Made by a program: the position numbers and the translations under genes. Positions 50,965 to 58,774 of a stretch of 64,000 nt of DNA are shown in pieces (position 1 is the stretch's first letter; every line of letters starts with the position of its first letter). The notes beneath the pieces were generated by a model. It was not told the DNA's origin. It ran no database searches and saw nothing but the letters and a program-made list of their open reading frames with translations. Source of the DNA: JBBRGK01 sp036741355 (GTDB lineage Bacteria; Chloroflexota; Dehalococcoidia; CAUJGQ01); the NCBI GenBank assembly GCA_036741355.1, contig DAINSK010000020.1, positions 3,592-67,591 on the forward strand, in the 5' to 3' direction.

Positions 50965-51170
50965 ACCTCTCCCCCGGCCCCTCTCCGATGCGGAGAGGGG
51001 AACTTAGGCACGGATTGACGCCGAGTACGCGGCTGAGAGGCAATGCGAAGCATGGCACGCAAAGCGTGCCCGAGTCACAGCCAAAGCAGCGAATAGCCCG
51101 CCATCGTTTGAGTAGCAACCAACGTTCGTCCCTTTCCCTGCATCGGGGAAAGGGACCGGGGGCATGGGGT
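50965..51170. repeat. C-rich stem-loop repeat, copy C (both ends present)
   Basis: First hairpin at 50978-51000 is identical to copies A and B. The second hairpin near 51130-51160 pairs CCCTTTCCC with GGGGAAAGGG around TGCATC and is followed by CCGGGGGC. The 130 bases between are unlike the interior of other copies. It fills most of the 294-base gap between the response-regulator and cysC genes. Confidence 0.65.
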
Positions 51171-51256
51171 CGTCCCCTACAGGATCGTGCCGTCCAGTCC
51201 ATCGAGCTGGGTGCCGCGCAGGAATTCCCATAGACGACGTAAAACGGCGCGACTTC

Positions 51257-51802
51257 TCATACCGCCATCTCCACGCGCGGGAGATATCCGAGCTCTTCCA
51301 ACTTCGCCAGGATCGCCGCCACGCTCTCGTTTACCGTCTGCTGGGACGAATCGACGACGACGTCCGGCGCGAGTGGCTCCTCATAGGGATCGGAGACGCC
51401 GGTGAAGTTCTGAATCTCACCGCGCAGCGCCTTTTCGTACAGCCCCTTCACGTCGCGGCGTACCAGCTCCGCCAGCGGACAGCGAACAAAGACTTCGATG
51501 AAGTTCGGGCCCCGCTCGCGGAGCTCATCGCGCACTATGCGGTACGGCGAGATCGCGGCGCTGATCACGGCCACGCCGTTGCGAGCGAGCAGACGGGATA
51601 CGTAGCCGATGCGGCGGATGTGCGTGTCACGATCCTCGCGCGAGAAGCCGAGTCCTTTGCTCAGATTCGTCCGCACCTCGTCGCCGTCGAGTACCTCGAC
51701 GGGCAGGCCGCGCTGACGGAGTGCCGGCGCAAGGTGGCGGGCGAGTGTGGATTTACCGGCTCCGGAGAGCCCGGTCAACCAGAGAATGAATCCTTGTGCC
51801 AT
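51257..51802 (-). CDS. cysC: Adenylylsulfate kinase
   Basis: A 181-residue APS kinase: P-loop [51 protein letters not shown] and [19 protein letters not shown]. It phosphorylates APS to PAPS in the cytoplasm. Last gene of the minus-strand sulfate operon, 58 bases after cysN. Because the operon's reductase looks like the APS type, CysC may serve sulfotransfer rather than reduction. Confidence 0.93.
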   Translation of the reverse strand: MAQGFILWLTGLSGAGKSTLARHLAPALRQRGLPVEVLDGDEVRTNLSKGLGFSREDRDTHIRRIGYVSRLLARNGVAVISAAISPYRIVRDELRERGPNFIEVFVRCPLAELVRRDVKGLYEKALRGEIQNFTGVSDPYEEPLAPDVVVDSSQQTVNESVAAILAKLEELGYLPRVEMAV

Positions 51803-51860
51803 CGCGCCTTGTCAGTTCCCCCTCAAAGTTTGTATGCCGCATGCCGCGCAGGCAACGGTT

Positions 51861-53138
51861 TTAAGCGACGATCATGCCGGCCGCGACCGTCTCGTTGGTT
51901 GCCTCACTAATGAGGATGAAGCTCCCGGTTGTTCGGCTCCTCAGATATGGGTCGTAGAAGAGGGCGGAGCTGGTCTTTAGCGATACCCGGCCGATGTCGT
52001 TCAGGCCGAGCGAAGTAACTTCGTCCTGCTCGGCGAGCGTGTCCATATCCACGCGGTAGCGCAGCTCTCGCACGATCGCTCGGGCGCTGCGGGTGGTGTG
52101 CTTGATTGCATATCGATCGCCCTCTTGCATCGGCGTGCGGGACATCCAACACACCATCGCGTCGACCTCTTTTTCCGCCCGTGGTTGGTCGGCGGCCGAG
52201 CAGATCATGTCACCACGTGAGATATCGATGTCGTCCTCGAGCGTCAATGCGATGCTGAGCGGTGGCCCAGCTTCCGCGAGGGGACCGTCGAACGTCTCGA
52301 TAGATCGGACGTATGTCTCTATGCCGGACGGCAAGGCTACCACAGGGTCCCCTGGGCGCAGTACGCCGGCGGCGATCTGGCCGGCGTACCTGCGGTGGTG
52401 TTCGAACGCGCCGATCGCCGGCCGATTCACCAGTTGCACCGGGAAGCGAGCGCCAACGGGTGCGGCGCTCTCGGCGACTTCGATCTCCTCCAGGAGCGGC
52501 AGGAGCGCCGGTCCTTCATACCAGGGCATGTGCTCGCTGCGTTCGACCACATTGTCGCCGCGGAGAGCTGAAATCGGGACGAAGGTGAGATCCCCTACGT
52601 CGAGCCGGGACGCATAGTCCACGACTTCCCGTCGAAGCTGCTCGTAAACCGGCTCGGCGAAACCGACCAGGTCCATTTTGTTGATACAGATAATCAGATG
52701 TGGTACGCGGACCAGCGCAGCGACGTACAGGTGGCGGCGCGATTGCTCGGTGATGCCGCGGGCGGCGTCCACCAAGACGATGGCGACGTCGGCTGTCGAT
52801 GTACCCGTCACCATGTTGCGCGTGTACTGCGTGTGCCCGGGTGTGTCGGCCACAATGAACTTTCGCCTCGACGTGGCGAAGTAACGGTAGGCGACATCGA
52901 TGGTGATTCCCTGTTCGCGCTCGGCGCGAAGGCCATCGGTGAGCAACGCAAGGTTGACATATTCCCCGGCGCCCGCGCGGCTGGCTCGCTCGACTTCCGC
53001 GAGCTGGTCCTGAAAGATCGCTTTGCTTTCGTACAACAGCCGGCCGATCAGCGTGCTTTTTCCGTCGTCGACCGAGCCGGCGGTGGAGAACCGCAGGAGA
53101 TCCGTGCCGTCGTATATTGGGGGGCTCGTGACTTGCAC
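51861..53138 (-). CDS. cysN: Sulfate adenylyltransferase subunit 1 (GTPase)
   Basis: A 425-residue EF-Tu-like GTPase: SVDDGKSTLIGRLLYES (G1), DTPGHTQYTRNMVTG (G3), CINKMDLVGF (G4), then two beta-barrel domains. With CysD it drives ATP sulfurylase. GTG start directly abuts the cysD stop codon, so translation is coupled. It is not fused to CysC as in some bacteria; cysC is separate. Confidence 0.94.
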   Translation of the reverse strand: MQVTSPPIYDGTDLLRFSTAGSVDDGKSTLIGRLLYESKAIFQDQLAEVERASRAGAGEYVNLALLTDGLRAEREQGITIDVAYRYFATSRRKFIVADTPGHTQYTRNMVTGTSTADVAIVLVDAARGITEQSRRHLYVAALVRVPHLIICINKMDLVGFAEPVYEQLRREVVDYASRLDVGDLTFVPISALRGDNVVERSEHMPWYEGPALLPLLEEIEVAESAAPVGARFPVQLVNRPAIGAFEHHRRYAGQIAAGVLRPGDPVVALPSGIETYVRSIETFDGPLAEAGPPLSIALTLEDDIDISRGDMICSAADQPRAEKEVDAMVCWMSRTPMQEGDRYAIKHTTRSARAIVRELRYRVDMDTLAEQDEVTSLGLNDIGRVSLKTSSALFYDPYLRSRTTGSFILISEATNETVAAGMIVA

Positions 53139-54086
53139 CTAGAAATACCCTTCGCGCTTACGGTCTTCCATTGCGGCGTCTGATGTCCGGTCGTCGGCCC
53201 TGGTTGCCCCCCGTTCCGAGAGATGGGACGCGGCGACCTCGCCGATGATTTGCTCCGCGCGGCACGCCGAAGAGAGGACCGCACCGGTGCAGGACATGTC
53301 GCCGACGGTCCGGTAACGCACCTCGGCCTCAAATGGGAATTCGGCAGGCAAGAGCTGGAGATGCTCGCCCGCAGCGAGCAGCATGCCTTCGCGCTCCACG
53401 ACGAGCCGCCGATGGGCGTAGTAGACGCTCGGCAGTTCGAGCCGTTCCAGCGCGATATACTGCCAGATGTCCAATTCGGTCCAGTTGGAAAGCGGAAACG
53501 TGCGGACATGCTCGCCACGCCGGATGCGGCCGTTGTACAGCGTCCATAATTCCGGTCGCTGCGCCTTCGGCTCCCATTGTCCGAACTCGTCTCGGAACGA
53601 GAACATGCGCTCTTTGGCGCGGGCCTTCTCCTCATCGCGACGGGCGCCGCCGAATGCGACGTCAAAGCGGAACTCGGCGAGGGCGTCGAGCAGCGTGGTC
53701 GTCTGGAGGCGGTTCCGCGATGCCGTCGGCCCCGTCTCTTCGACGACCCGCCCTCGATCGATGCTGTCCTGCACGTAACGAATGACGAGGTCCTCGCCCA
53801 GCTCGGCCGCCCGTCGGTCCCGAAAGTCGATGACCTCCGGAAAGTTAAAGCCGGTGTCGATGTGCATAAGCGGGAACGGGAACTTCGCGGGACGGAAGGC
53901 CTTCTCCGCGAGGCGCAAGAGCACCGCGGAGTCCTTACCGCCGGAGAAGAGCAGCACCGGCCGTTGAAACTCGGCAACCGCCTCACGCAGGACAAAGATG
54001 GATTCCGCTTCCAACACGGCAAGGTGGCTAGGACGAACCGGCTTGCCGGCTGGAGCAGCGGCGGCAATGTCATAGGTAGCGGTCAT
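53139..54086 (-). CDS. cysD: Sulfate adenylyltransferase subunit 2
   Basis: A 315-residue PP-loop ATP pyrophosphatase: VLLFSGGKDSAVLLRLA, MHIDTGFNFPEVIDFRD, DVAFGGARRDEEKARAKERM, and the C-terminal EDRKREGYF. Forms ATP sulfurylase with CysN. ATG 54086 starts the family sequence; the upstream frame overlapping cysH is not coding. Spacing to cysH is 22 bases. Confidence 0.94.
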   Translation of the reverse strand: MTATYDIAAAAPAGKPVRPSHLAVLEAESIFVLREAVAEFQRPVLLFSGGKDSAVLLRLAEKAFRPAKFPFPLMHIDTGFNFPEVIDFRDRRAAELGEDLVIRYVQDSIDRGRVVEETGPTASRNRLQTTTLLDALAEFRFDVAFGGARRDEEKARAKERMFSFRDEFGQWEPKAQRPELWTLYNGRIRRGEHVRTFPLSNWTELDIWQYIALERLELPSVYYAHRRLVVEREGMLLAAGEHLQLLPAEFPFEAEVRYRTVGDMSCTGAVLSSACRAEQIIGEVAASHLSERGATRADDRTSDAAMEDRKREGYF

Positions 54087-54108
54087 TCGAGGTCCTCGTG
54101 TTTCAGTG

Positions 54109-54798
54109 TCAGGACGTATGCAGCCCGCACTCAACTTTGTCGGTTCCGCTCCAGCGACCCGAGCGCGGATCTCCGCCCGCGGCCACCGGTTGCGTGCAGT
54201 TGGTGCAGCCGATGCTCGGGTATCCTTGGTCGTGCAGCGGGTTGTACGGGAGCTTGTTGGCGACGATGTAGGACCAAACGTCACGCTCGCTCCACTCGGC
54301 CAGCGGGTTGAGCTTGTATAGACCGAACTTTGCGTCCCACTGCACGAGCGGAGTTTCTGACCGAGTTCCCGCCTGGTCCCGGCGCAGGCCGGTAAGGTAC
54401 GCGTCGTAGTTGGCCAGTGCCGCGCGCATCGGCTCGACTTTGCGCAGCTCGCAGCAGCGGTCCGGGTCACGCAACCAGAGAGCAGGTCCGCAGAGCAGCT
54501 CCTGCGTCTTTGGCGAGAGGGAGGAGCGAAAGCCGAGCACGTTGATGCCGTAGCGCCCCTCGACAGCGCGCACGGTTTCATACGTCTCGGGGAAGAGATA
54601 GTCGGTGTCCACGTAGACGACGGCCACTGACCGGTCTATCTGCAGCGCGAGGTCGAGCAACACCATGCCGCTTGCGCCGCCGAACGAACACGAGAGCGCC
54701 AGGCGTCCGCCATAGGTTTCGGCCGCCCAGGCGATGAGCTGTTGGGGCGACCCGCCGGCAAAGCGCTCGTTGAGGGACTGAAGAAGCTCGGTGTCCAT
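54109..54798 (-). CDS. cysH: APS/PAPS reductase (Fe-S, CysH family)
   Basis: A 229-residue reductase: LALSCSFGGASGMVLLDLAL, VDTDYLFPETY, and the paired cysteines CCELRK plus GCTNCTQP that bind a 4Fe-4S cluster in APS-type enzymes. The catalytic Cys lies in the terminal ECGLH. The cysteine pattern points to adenylylsulfate reductase activity (thioredoxin-dependent), giving sulfite. No sulfite reductase gene is in the window. Confidence 0.93.
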   Translation of the reverse strand: MDTELLQSLNERFAGGSPQQLIAWAAETYGGRLALSCSFGGASGMVLLDLALQIDRSVAVVYVDTDYLFPETYETVRAVEGRYGINVLGFRSSLSPKTQELLCGPALWLRDPDRCCELRKVEPMRAALANYDAYLTGLRRDQAGTRSETPLVQWDAKFGLYKLNPLAEWSERDVWSYIVANKLPYNPLHDQGYPSIGCTNCTQPVAAGGDPRSGRWSGTDKVECGLHTS

Positions 54799-54875
54799 TG
54801 TTCTCCAAACAGATAGAGGCCCTTCCCCACTACGGGGATGGGCCTCCGGTTTACCGGTCAGCCGCGATATTCGAG

Positions 54876-55064
54876 CTAGCGGACCAGCCGCCGTTTCTCC
54901 GTACGGTCTATCTGCACGACGCGTCCATCCTGGACTATCAGCGTTACGGTGCCATGCCGCACGCCGCGAATGGCAGAAAGCACCTCGTTCAGGACGAGTA
55001 GCTCCTCGGGGCCGGGACGGACACCGGGCGTGGCGGTGGACAGGTCGATGCGTTCCGCGGTCAT
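54876..55064 (-). CDS. DUF2292 (YezD-like) small protein
   Basis: A 62-residue protein with the DUF2292 core: ELLVLNEVLSAIRGVRHGTV followed by TLIVQDGRVVQIDRTEKRR. Members are often found in or near sulfate-assimilation operons, as here, first gene before cysH with a 77-base gap. Function unknown; perhaps a regulator or chaperone of the pathway. ATG 55064 is chosen; GTG 55085 would add seven residues. Neither has a good ribosome-binding site. Confidence 0.78.
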   Translation of the reverse strand: MTAERIDLSTATPGVRPGPEELLVLNEVLSAIRGVRHGTVTLIVQDGRVVQIDRTEKRRLVR

Positions 55065-55132
55065 AAGTGTAGTTTCTTGATTCACTAAGTCTACTTTCTC
55101 GGAAGTTTACAGGTGCACTTCGGTGTTGTCAA
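55064..55132 (-). promoter_or_regulatory. Sulfate operon promoter with direct-repeat operators
   Basis: Minus strand TTGACA (55127-55132) and TAAACT (55104-55109), 17 bp apart, are near consensus. Downstream, over the start site and leader, two direct repeats TAAGTGTAGTTTCTTGA (55064-55080, plus-strand reading) and TAAGTCTACTTTCTCGG (55086-55102) match at 13 of 17 positions, 22 bp apart. This suggests repression by a regulator binding one face of the helix, perhaps sensing sulfur status. Confidence 0.65.
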
Positions 55133-55313
55133 CCTGCTGGGTTTGAACCGCCGCCGCGTATGAGGGACGGCGGTAATAATTCGGTCATAGCATCCGATAC
55201 TTACTGCAGGCGGGACATCCCGGTAACCGGGTGGTAGCATGACGTATCCGTAGCGTGCGTTCTCCCGCTTGGAGCCGTGCGGGCTGCCGGTATGGCGAAC
55301 GCGAGGTAAGCCG

Positions 55314-56768
55314 GTGCCCGACGACCAGAACCACGTGGGACTATCCCCCGGCGCGGTCCCGAAATCGGGCTGGCTGCCGGCGCTGCACGAACTGGCGATC
55401 GCGGTAGCGGCCGGTGGAAGTGTCCCCGACCTGCTCCAGAAGGTGGCCGAAAGCTCGACCGTGCTCAGCGGCGCCGAGAGCGGATCGCTCTTTCTCTGGG
55501 ATATGTGGAATGCAGAGCTGCAACTGGCAGCTTTCCACAAGGTTGCTCTGCCGGACGGACGGTTTCAGCACGATCCCGGCGAGGATTTTGCCCGGATTAT
55601 CTGGGAGCGAGGCGAACCGCTGATCGTCAATGGTTTTAAGCACCGGCCGGCGGCCGGGGACGAGGCGCTTAATAGCGAGGTGCGATCGGTGATTGGCGTT
55701 CCCTTGCGTGTCGGTGGTTACCGCGCCGGCGTTTTACTGGCGCTGCGCCATTCAGAGGGCCGGCCGTTCGGAGTTGAGGACGAGCTAGCGTTTTCGCTGC
55801 TAGCGTTGCAAGCGGCGCACATCGTCGAACGCAGCCGTGCAAACGAGGCGCTACAGGCGAGTGAATCGCATCTGCGATCGTTGATGCAGTACACTTCTGA
55901 CGTCATATCGGTGCTGGACGTGGAGGGAACCGTCCGGTACGTCAGCCCTTCGATCCTCCGGGTAATGGGATACCCGCCGCAGGCGATTACCGGTGCGACG
56001 GCGTTTGGCGCCATTCATCCGGATTACGTAGAGAGCGTGCGCGGGCTGTTCGCTGAGGTCGTCGCGGCATCGGGGGCGGTGCGGGCGATTGAATTCCAAC
56101 GCCAACGGCGCGATGGGTCATGGATGCACGTCGAGGGGACCTTTCATAACTTGCTCGACGACCCGGACGTGCGCGGCATCGTCATGAACACGCGTGACAT
56201 CACGGAGCGCAAGCAGGTTGCCGAGGCGCTCCGGCACCAGGCGCTGCACGATGCGCTGACCGGGTTACCAAACCGTTCGTTGCTGGTCGAGCGGCTGGAC
56301 CAGGCGATCGATGCGGCCGAGCGCGAAGAGCGACCGCTGGCATTTCTGAAGCTCGACCTGGACCGCTTCAAACAGGTCAATGACAGTTTCGGCCATCAAA
56401 CCGGCGATCAACTGCTGCAGCAGGCGATCCCCCGGCTGCGGGCGAACCTGCGGGGCGCCGATACGGTGGCCCGGCTCGGCGGTGTGGAGTTCGCGGTATT
56501 GTTGCCCGATTCTGGTCCCGAGGGCGCGGCGGTTACGGCGCGTGAACTGTTGCTGGCGCTGGAACAGCCGTTTGCCGTGGGAGACCACAACATTTCATTA
56601 GGAGCCAACATCGGCATCGCGGTGTATCCCGATCACGGCGCGGACGCCGGCACGTTGATTCGCAATGCGGATGCCGCGGTATCTGAGGCTGCCCGTACCG
56701 GCAGTCGCTACGCCATCTATACGCCGGAAGCGGAAGCACCTGCACAAGCCGTCGCCGGCGGGTACTAA
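55314..56768 (+). CDS. GAF-PAS-GGDEF protein with degenerate active site
   Basis: A 484-residue signalling protein. A GAF domain (about 30-165) is followed by PAS (about 185-300, YTSDVISVLDVEGTVRYVSP) and GGDEF (about 310-475, DALTGLPNRSLLVERLDQAI, KLDLDRFKQVNDSFGH). The active-site loop reads RLGGVEFAVLL, with Val replacing the metal-binding Asp/Glu of GGDEF. Cyclase activity is therefore doubtful; it may bind GTP as a receptor. GTG 55314 is preferred, with a GAGG box; TTG 55269 is possible. Confidence 0.87.
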   Translation: MPDDQNHVGLSPGAVPKSGWLPALHELAIAVAAGGSVPDLLQKVAESSTVLSGAESGSLFLWDMWNAELQLAAFHKVALPDGRFQHDPGEDFARIIWERGEPLIVNGFKHRPAAGDEALNSEVRSVIGVPLRVGGYRAGVLLALRHSEGRPFGVEDELAFSLLALQAAHIVERSRANEALQASESHLRSLMQYTSDVISVLDVEGTVRYVSPSILRVMGYPPQAITGATAFGAIHPDYVESVRGLFAEVVAASGAVRAIEFQRQRRDGSWMHVEGTFHNLLDDPDVRGIVMNTRDITERKQVAEALRHQALHDALTGLPNRSLLVERLDQAIDAAEREERPLAFLKLDLDRFKQVNDSFGHQTGDQLLQQAIPRLRANLRGADTVARLGGVEFAVLLPDSGPEGAAVTARELLLALEQPFAVGDHNISLGANIGIAVYPDHGADAGTLIRNADAAVSEAARTGSRYAIYTPEAEAPAQAVAGGY

Positions 56769-56863
56769 ACGCGGGGCCGCTCCTGACGCTCACGTCCCAC
56801 ACGCCGTCGCGAAAGCCTTAGACTGCCCAAAGAGGGGTGATGACGCCCCGATTACGGAGGCCA

Positions 56864-57127
56864 ATGATGATTGCGTCCGTGTTTCGCGTGCCGGCCGGCA
56901 GCCCGGCCGCCGATTCGGTCAGGGTGGAGCATGTTGCAAAGGCGCCGGGACTGGTTCACCTCTATCTATTGAGCCCTACCGATCCGGACGGCGATCGGCT
57001 GTCGGTGCTGTTTTGGGAAAAGGAAGAGCAGCTCGACGCCTACATCGAATCCGACCTCGGCCAGCAGGTGCTTACGAGCAATCCCAACGCCACACGCCAG
57101 GTTTATAGCGTCCAGAAAGTTCGCTGA
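56864..57127 (+). CDS. Small ABM-like (ferredoxin-fold) hypothetical protein
   Basis: An 87-residue protein: IASVFRVPAGSPAADSVRVE, then LVHLYLLSPTDPDGDRLSVL and FWEKEEQLDAYIESDLG. The alternating strand/helix order with FWE...Y resembles antibiotic-biosynthesis-monooxygenase-like dimeric barrels. No catalytic residue is evident. GGAGG lies just before the ATGATG at 56864/56867. A longer GTG start at 56837 is less likely. Confidence 0.6.
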   Translation: MMIASVFRVPAGSPAADSVRVEHVAKAPGLVHLYLLSPTDPDGDRLSVLFWEKEEQLDAYIESDLGQQVLTSNPNATRQVYSVQKVR

Positions 57128-57134
57128 TACGAGA

Positions 57135-57398
57135 TTGAACCAGCGCCGAAGGCGCTGTGTACCGTGCCCTGAGAAGGATAGTTGGCTGCTGATCTTCAAC
57201 ATCAACACCTGCCTCAGCGTGCTTTCCCGCGGGACGACCCTGCTGGCCGGCGATATCATCGCGACCGGCACGCCGGAAGGCGTCCGCTTCGCGCGCAAGC
57301 CCCCGGAATTTCTCAAGCCGCGCGACGTCGTCGAATCAGAAATCGACGGCATCGGTACGCTGCGCAACACCATGGAGGACGTGTCGGGACAGAAGTAG
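57135..57398 (+). pseudogene. Fumarylacetoacetate-hydrolase-family C-terminal fragment
   Basis: In-frame sequence from about 57183 encodes CLSVLSRGTTLLAGDIIATG, TPEGVRFARKPPEFLKP and EIDGIGTLRN. This is the final 70 residues of FAH-family hydrolases/isomerases, including the conserved TGTPxGV loop. The N-terminal two-thirds with metal ligands are absent. No ribosome-binding site precedes it. A deletion remnant. Confidence 0.7.
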
Positions 57399-57535
57399 GA
57401 CCAAAACCGGTCGTTCAGGTTTTTGTTAGAAACACTAATCAGGGCGGCCGTTAGGCCGATAGCTATAGCAACGGGTATGTCCGCGGGCAGCTGCATCTAC
57501 CGCCACTGCGGCTATAACGGGGGAAACGTTCTGAG

Positions 57536-58204
57536 ATGACAGGGCTGATTTCGATTGCTGCCGGCACCCTTCATCTTCCTGCCGCCGCCGTGACCTTCCG
57601 GCCGGAACCGATCGATATAGCCGCGGCCGGCGCGCTGATTCTCGTCAGCGCGACGCTGGTCGTGACCGGGCTGTGGCGGGGCGCCGGGGCGGGCAGGCGG
57701 CGACGCGGCCAGGAACGAGCGGCGCTGCGGGCGCTAGACGAAGAGCTGGACGCACTGCTGGCGGACGTGCGGCAGGCCATGAACCAGCGCGACAAGATCG
57801 ATCTGACAAGCGCCGAGTCCTGCGGGCCGCCAAATACGGCGCCGGTATCCAGACTGCTGGACGAGAGGATGCCGGCGGAAAATACTCCGGTTGAGCGGAG
57901 CTTCGACCGCTACCGCGGCGCACTGCCGCGGCGGGCGCCGTTGCTCGACCTCCTGGCAGAGTTCAGGAGGGCAGACCGTGCATTTCGGGTGGCGGCAATG
58001 CGGCTCGACCGGCGCTTGGCCGACGTGATCGGCGGCCATAACGCCGTGCGACTGAGAACCTGGCACTGGCGCTGGGCTAGTACACGACACCGGTACCTGC
58101 TGGCTCGTCCTGGCCAGAATCACCACGTGCCCATGTGGACGACGTCCTCGCGAGGGCGCCTGCCGCGTTTGAGCGACGGAGATGGCGTGTCCGGCAGCGG
58201 ATAG
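57536..58204 (+). CDS. Hypothetical single-TM protein
   Basis: Up to 222 residues. One hydrophobic helix (IAAAGALILVSATLVVTGLW, residues 27-46) is followed by a basic stretch and a long helical region (ALRALDEELDALLADVRQAM). The last 30 residues overlap the 3' end of the convergent nitroreductase gene and are probably not conserved. The membrane helix and charged coil make it plausible as a real protein, but no family is recognised and the start has no strong ribosome-binding site. Confidence 0.45.
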   Translation: MTGLISIAAGTLHLPAAAVTFRPEPIDIAAAGALILVSATLVVTGLWRGAGAGRRRRGQERAALRALDEELDALLADVRQAMNQRDKIDLTSAESCGPPNTAPVSRLLDERMPAENTPVERSFDRYRGALPRRAPLLDLLAEFRRADRAFRVAAMRLDRRLADVIGGHNAVRLRTWHWRWASTRHRYLLARPGQNHHVPMWTTSSRGRLPRLSDGDGVSGSG

Positions 58205-58710
58205 CCGATGGCGATGGCGCCGATTGGATGGTATGCAGGCGGAACGCCAAAGGCAGCGCGGAGATCTTCGATCCGGCGTACGCCGAAAAACAGCGCACCG
58301 AGGCCGGCGTCGACGGCTGTCAACAGCATTAGCAGCGACGCAAAACCGGTGTCGATGTCCCAGTAGGGGGCCGGCCAGCGCGATTCGTCGCGATCGGACC
58401 ATCTCTTATCGGTTTCGGCGTAGCGGTCGAGGTACGACCCCTTGTTGGAAAGCGGCACGACGATCAGCGGCGCGCGGCGGATGCCGGGCCAGTTACCGAG
58501 CGCGGATCCGGTCTCGGGCTCGCAGGCGTCCCAGAAGCGGCGCGTCTGTTCCGGGCCCTGCAGCACGAGAAACGCCCAGCCCTGGCTGAAGCCCGCCGAC
58601 GGAGCGCGACGTGCATTGTCGAGAATACGGTCTAGCGCGTCCAGTGGAACCGGCCGTTCCTCGAAGTTACGTACCATGCGCCGGCGGCGCACCACGTCCT
58701 GAAATTCCAT
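58120..58710 (-). CDS. Nitroreductase family protein
   Basis: A 196-residue FMN nitroreductase fold: MEFQDVVRRRRMVRNFEERP, APSAGFSQGWAFLVL, SLLMLLTAVDAGLGALFFGV and the terminal PREDVVHMGTW. Reduces nitro compounds, quinones or acts in dehalogenation or cofactor repair. The start ATG 58710 follows the typical MEF sequence. Divergent from the PAS-GAF kinase with a 64-base promoter gap. Confidence 0.9.
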   Translation of the reverse strand: MEFQDVVRRRRMVRNFEERPVPLDALDRILDNARRAPSAGFSQGWAFLVLQGPEQTRRFWDACEPETGSALGNWPGIRRAPLIVVPLSNKGSYLDRYAETDKRWSDRDESRWPAPYWDIDTGFASLLMLLTAVDAGLGALFFGVRRIEDLRAAFGVPPAYHPIGAIAIGYPLPDTPSPSLKRGRRPREDVVHMGTW

Positions 58711-58774
58711 ACAAGCTCCCAATAGCGCAAGTGGTTCAAGTTTCGCACGAAAGCTGCAATGGTCTAAACTTGCG

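Noticed and set aside
53048..54073. 341-residue minus-strand frame overlapping cysD
   Set aside because: Arg/Ser-rich frame-shifted shadow of cysD and cysN.
57734..58402. 222-residue minus-strand frame
   Set aside because: Overlaps the nitroreductase in another frame and shows no protein-like pattern.
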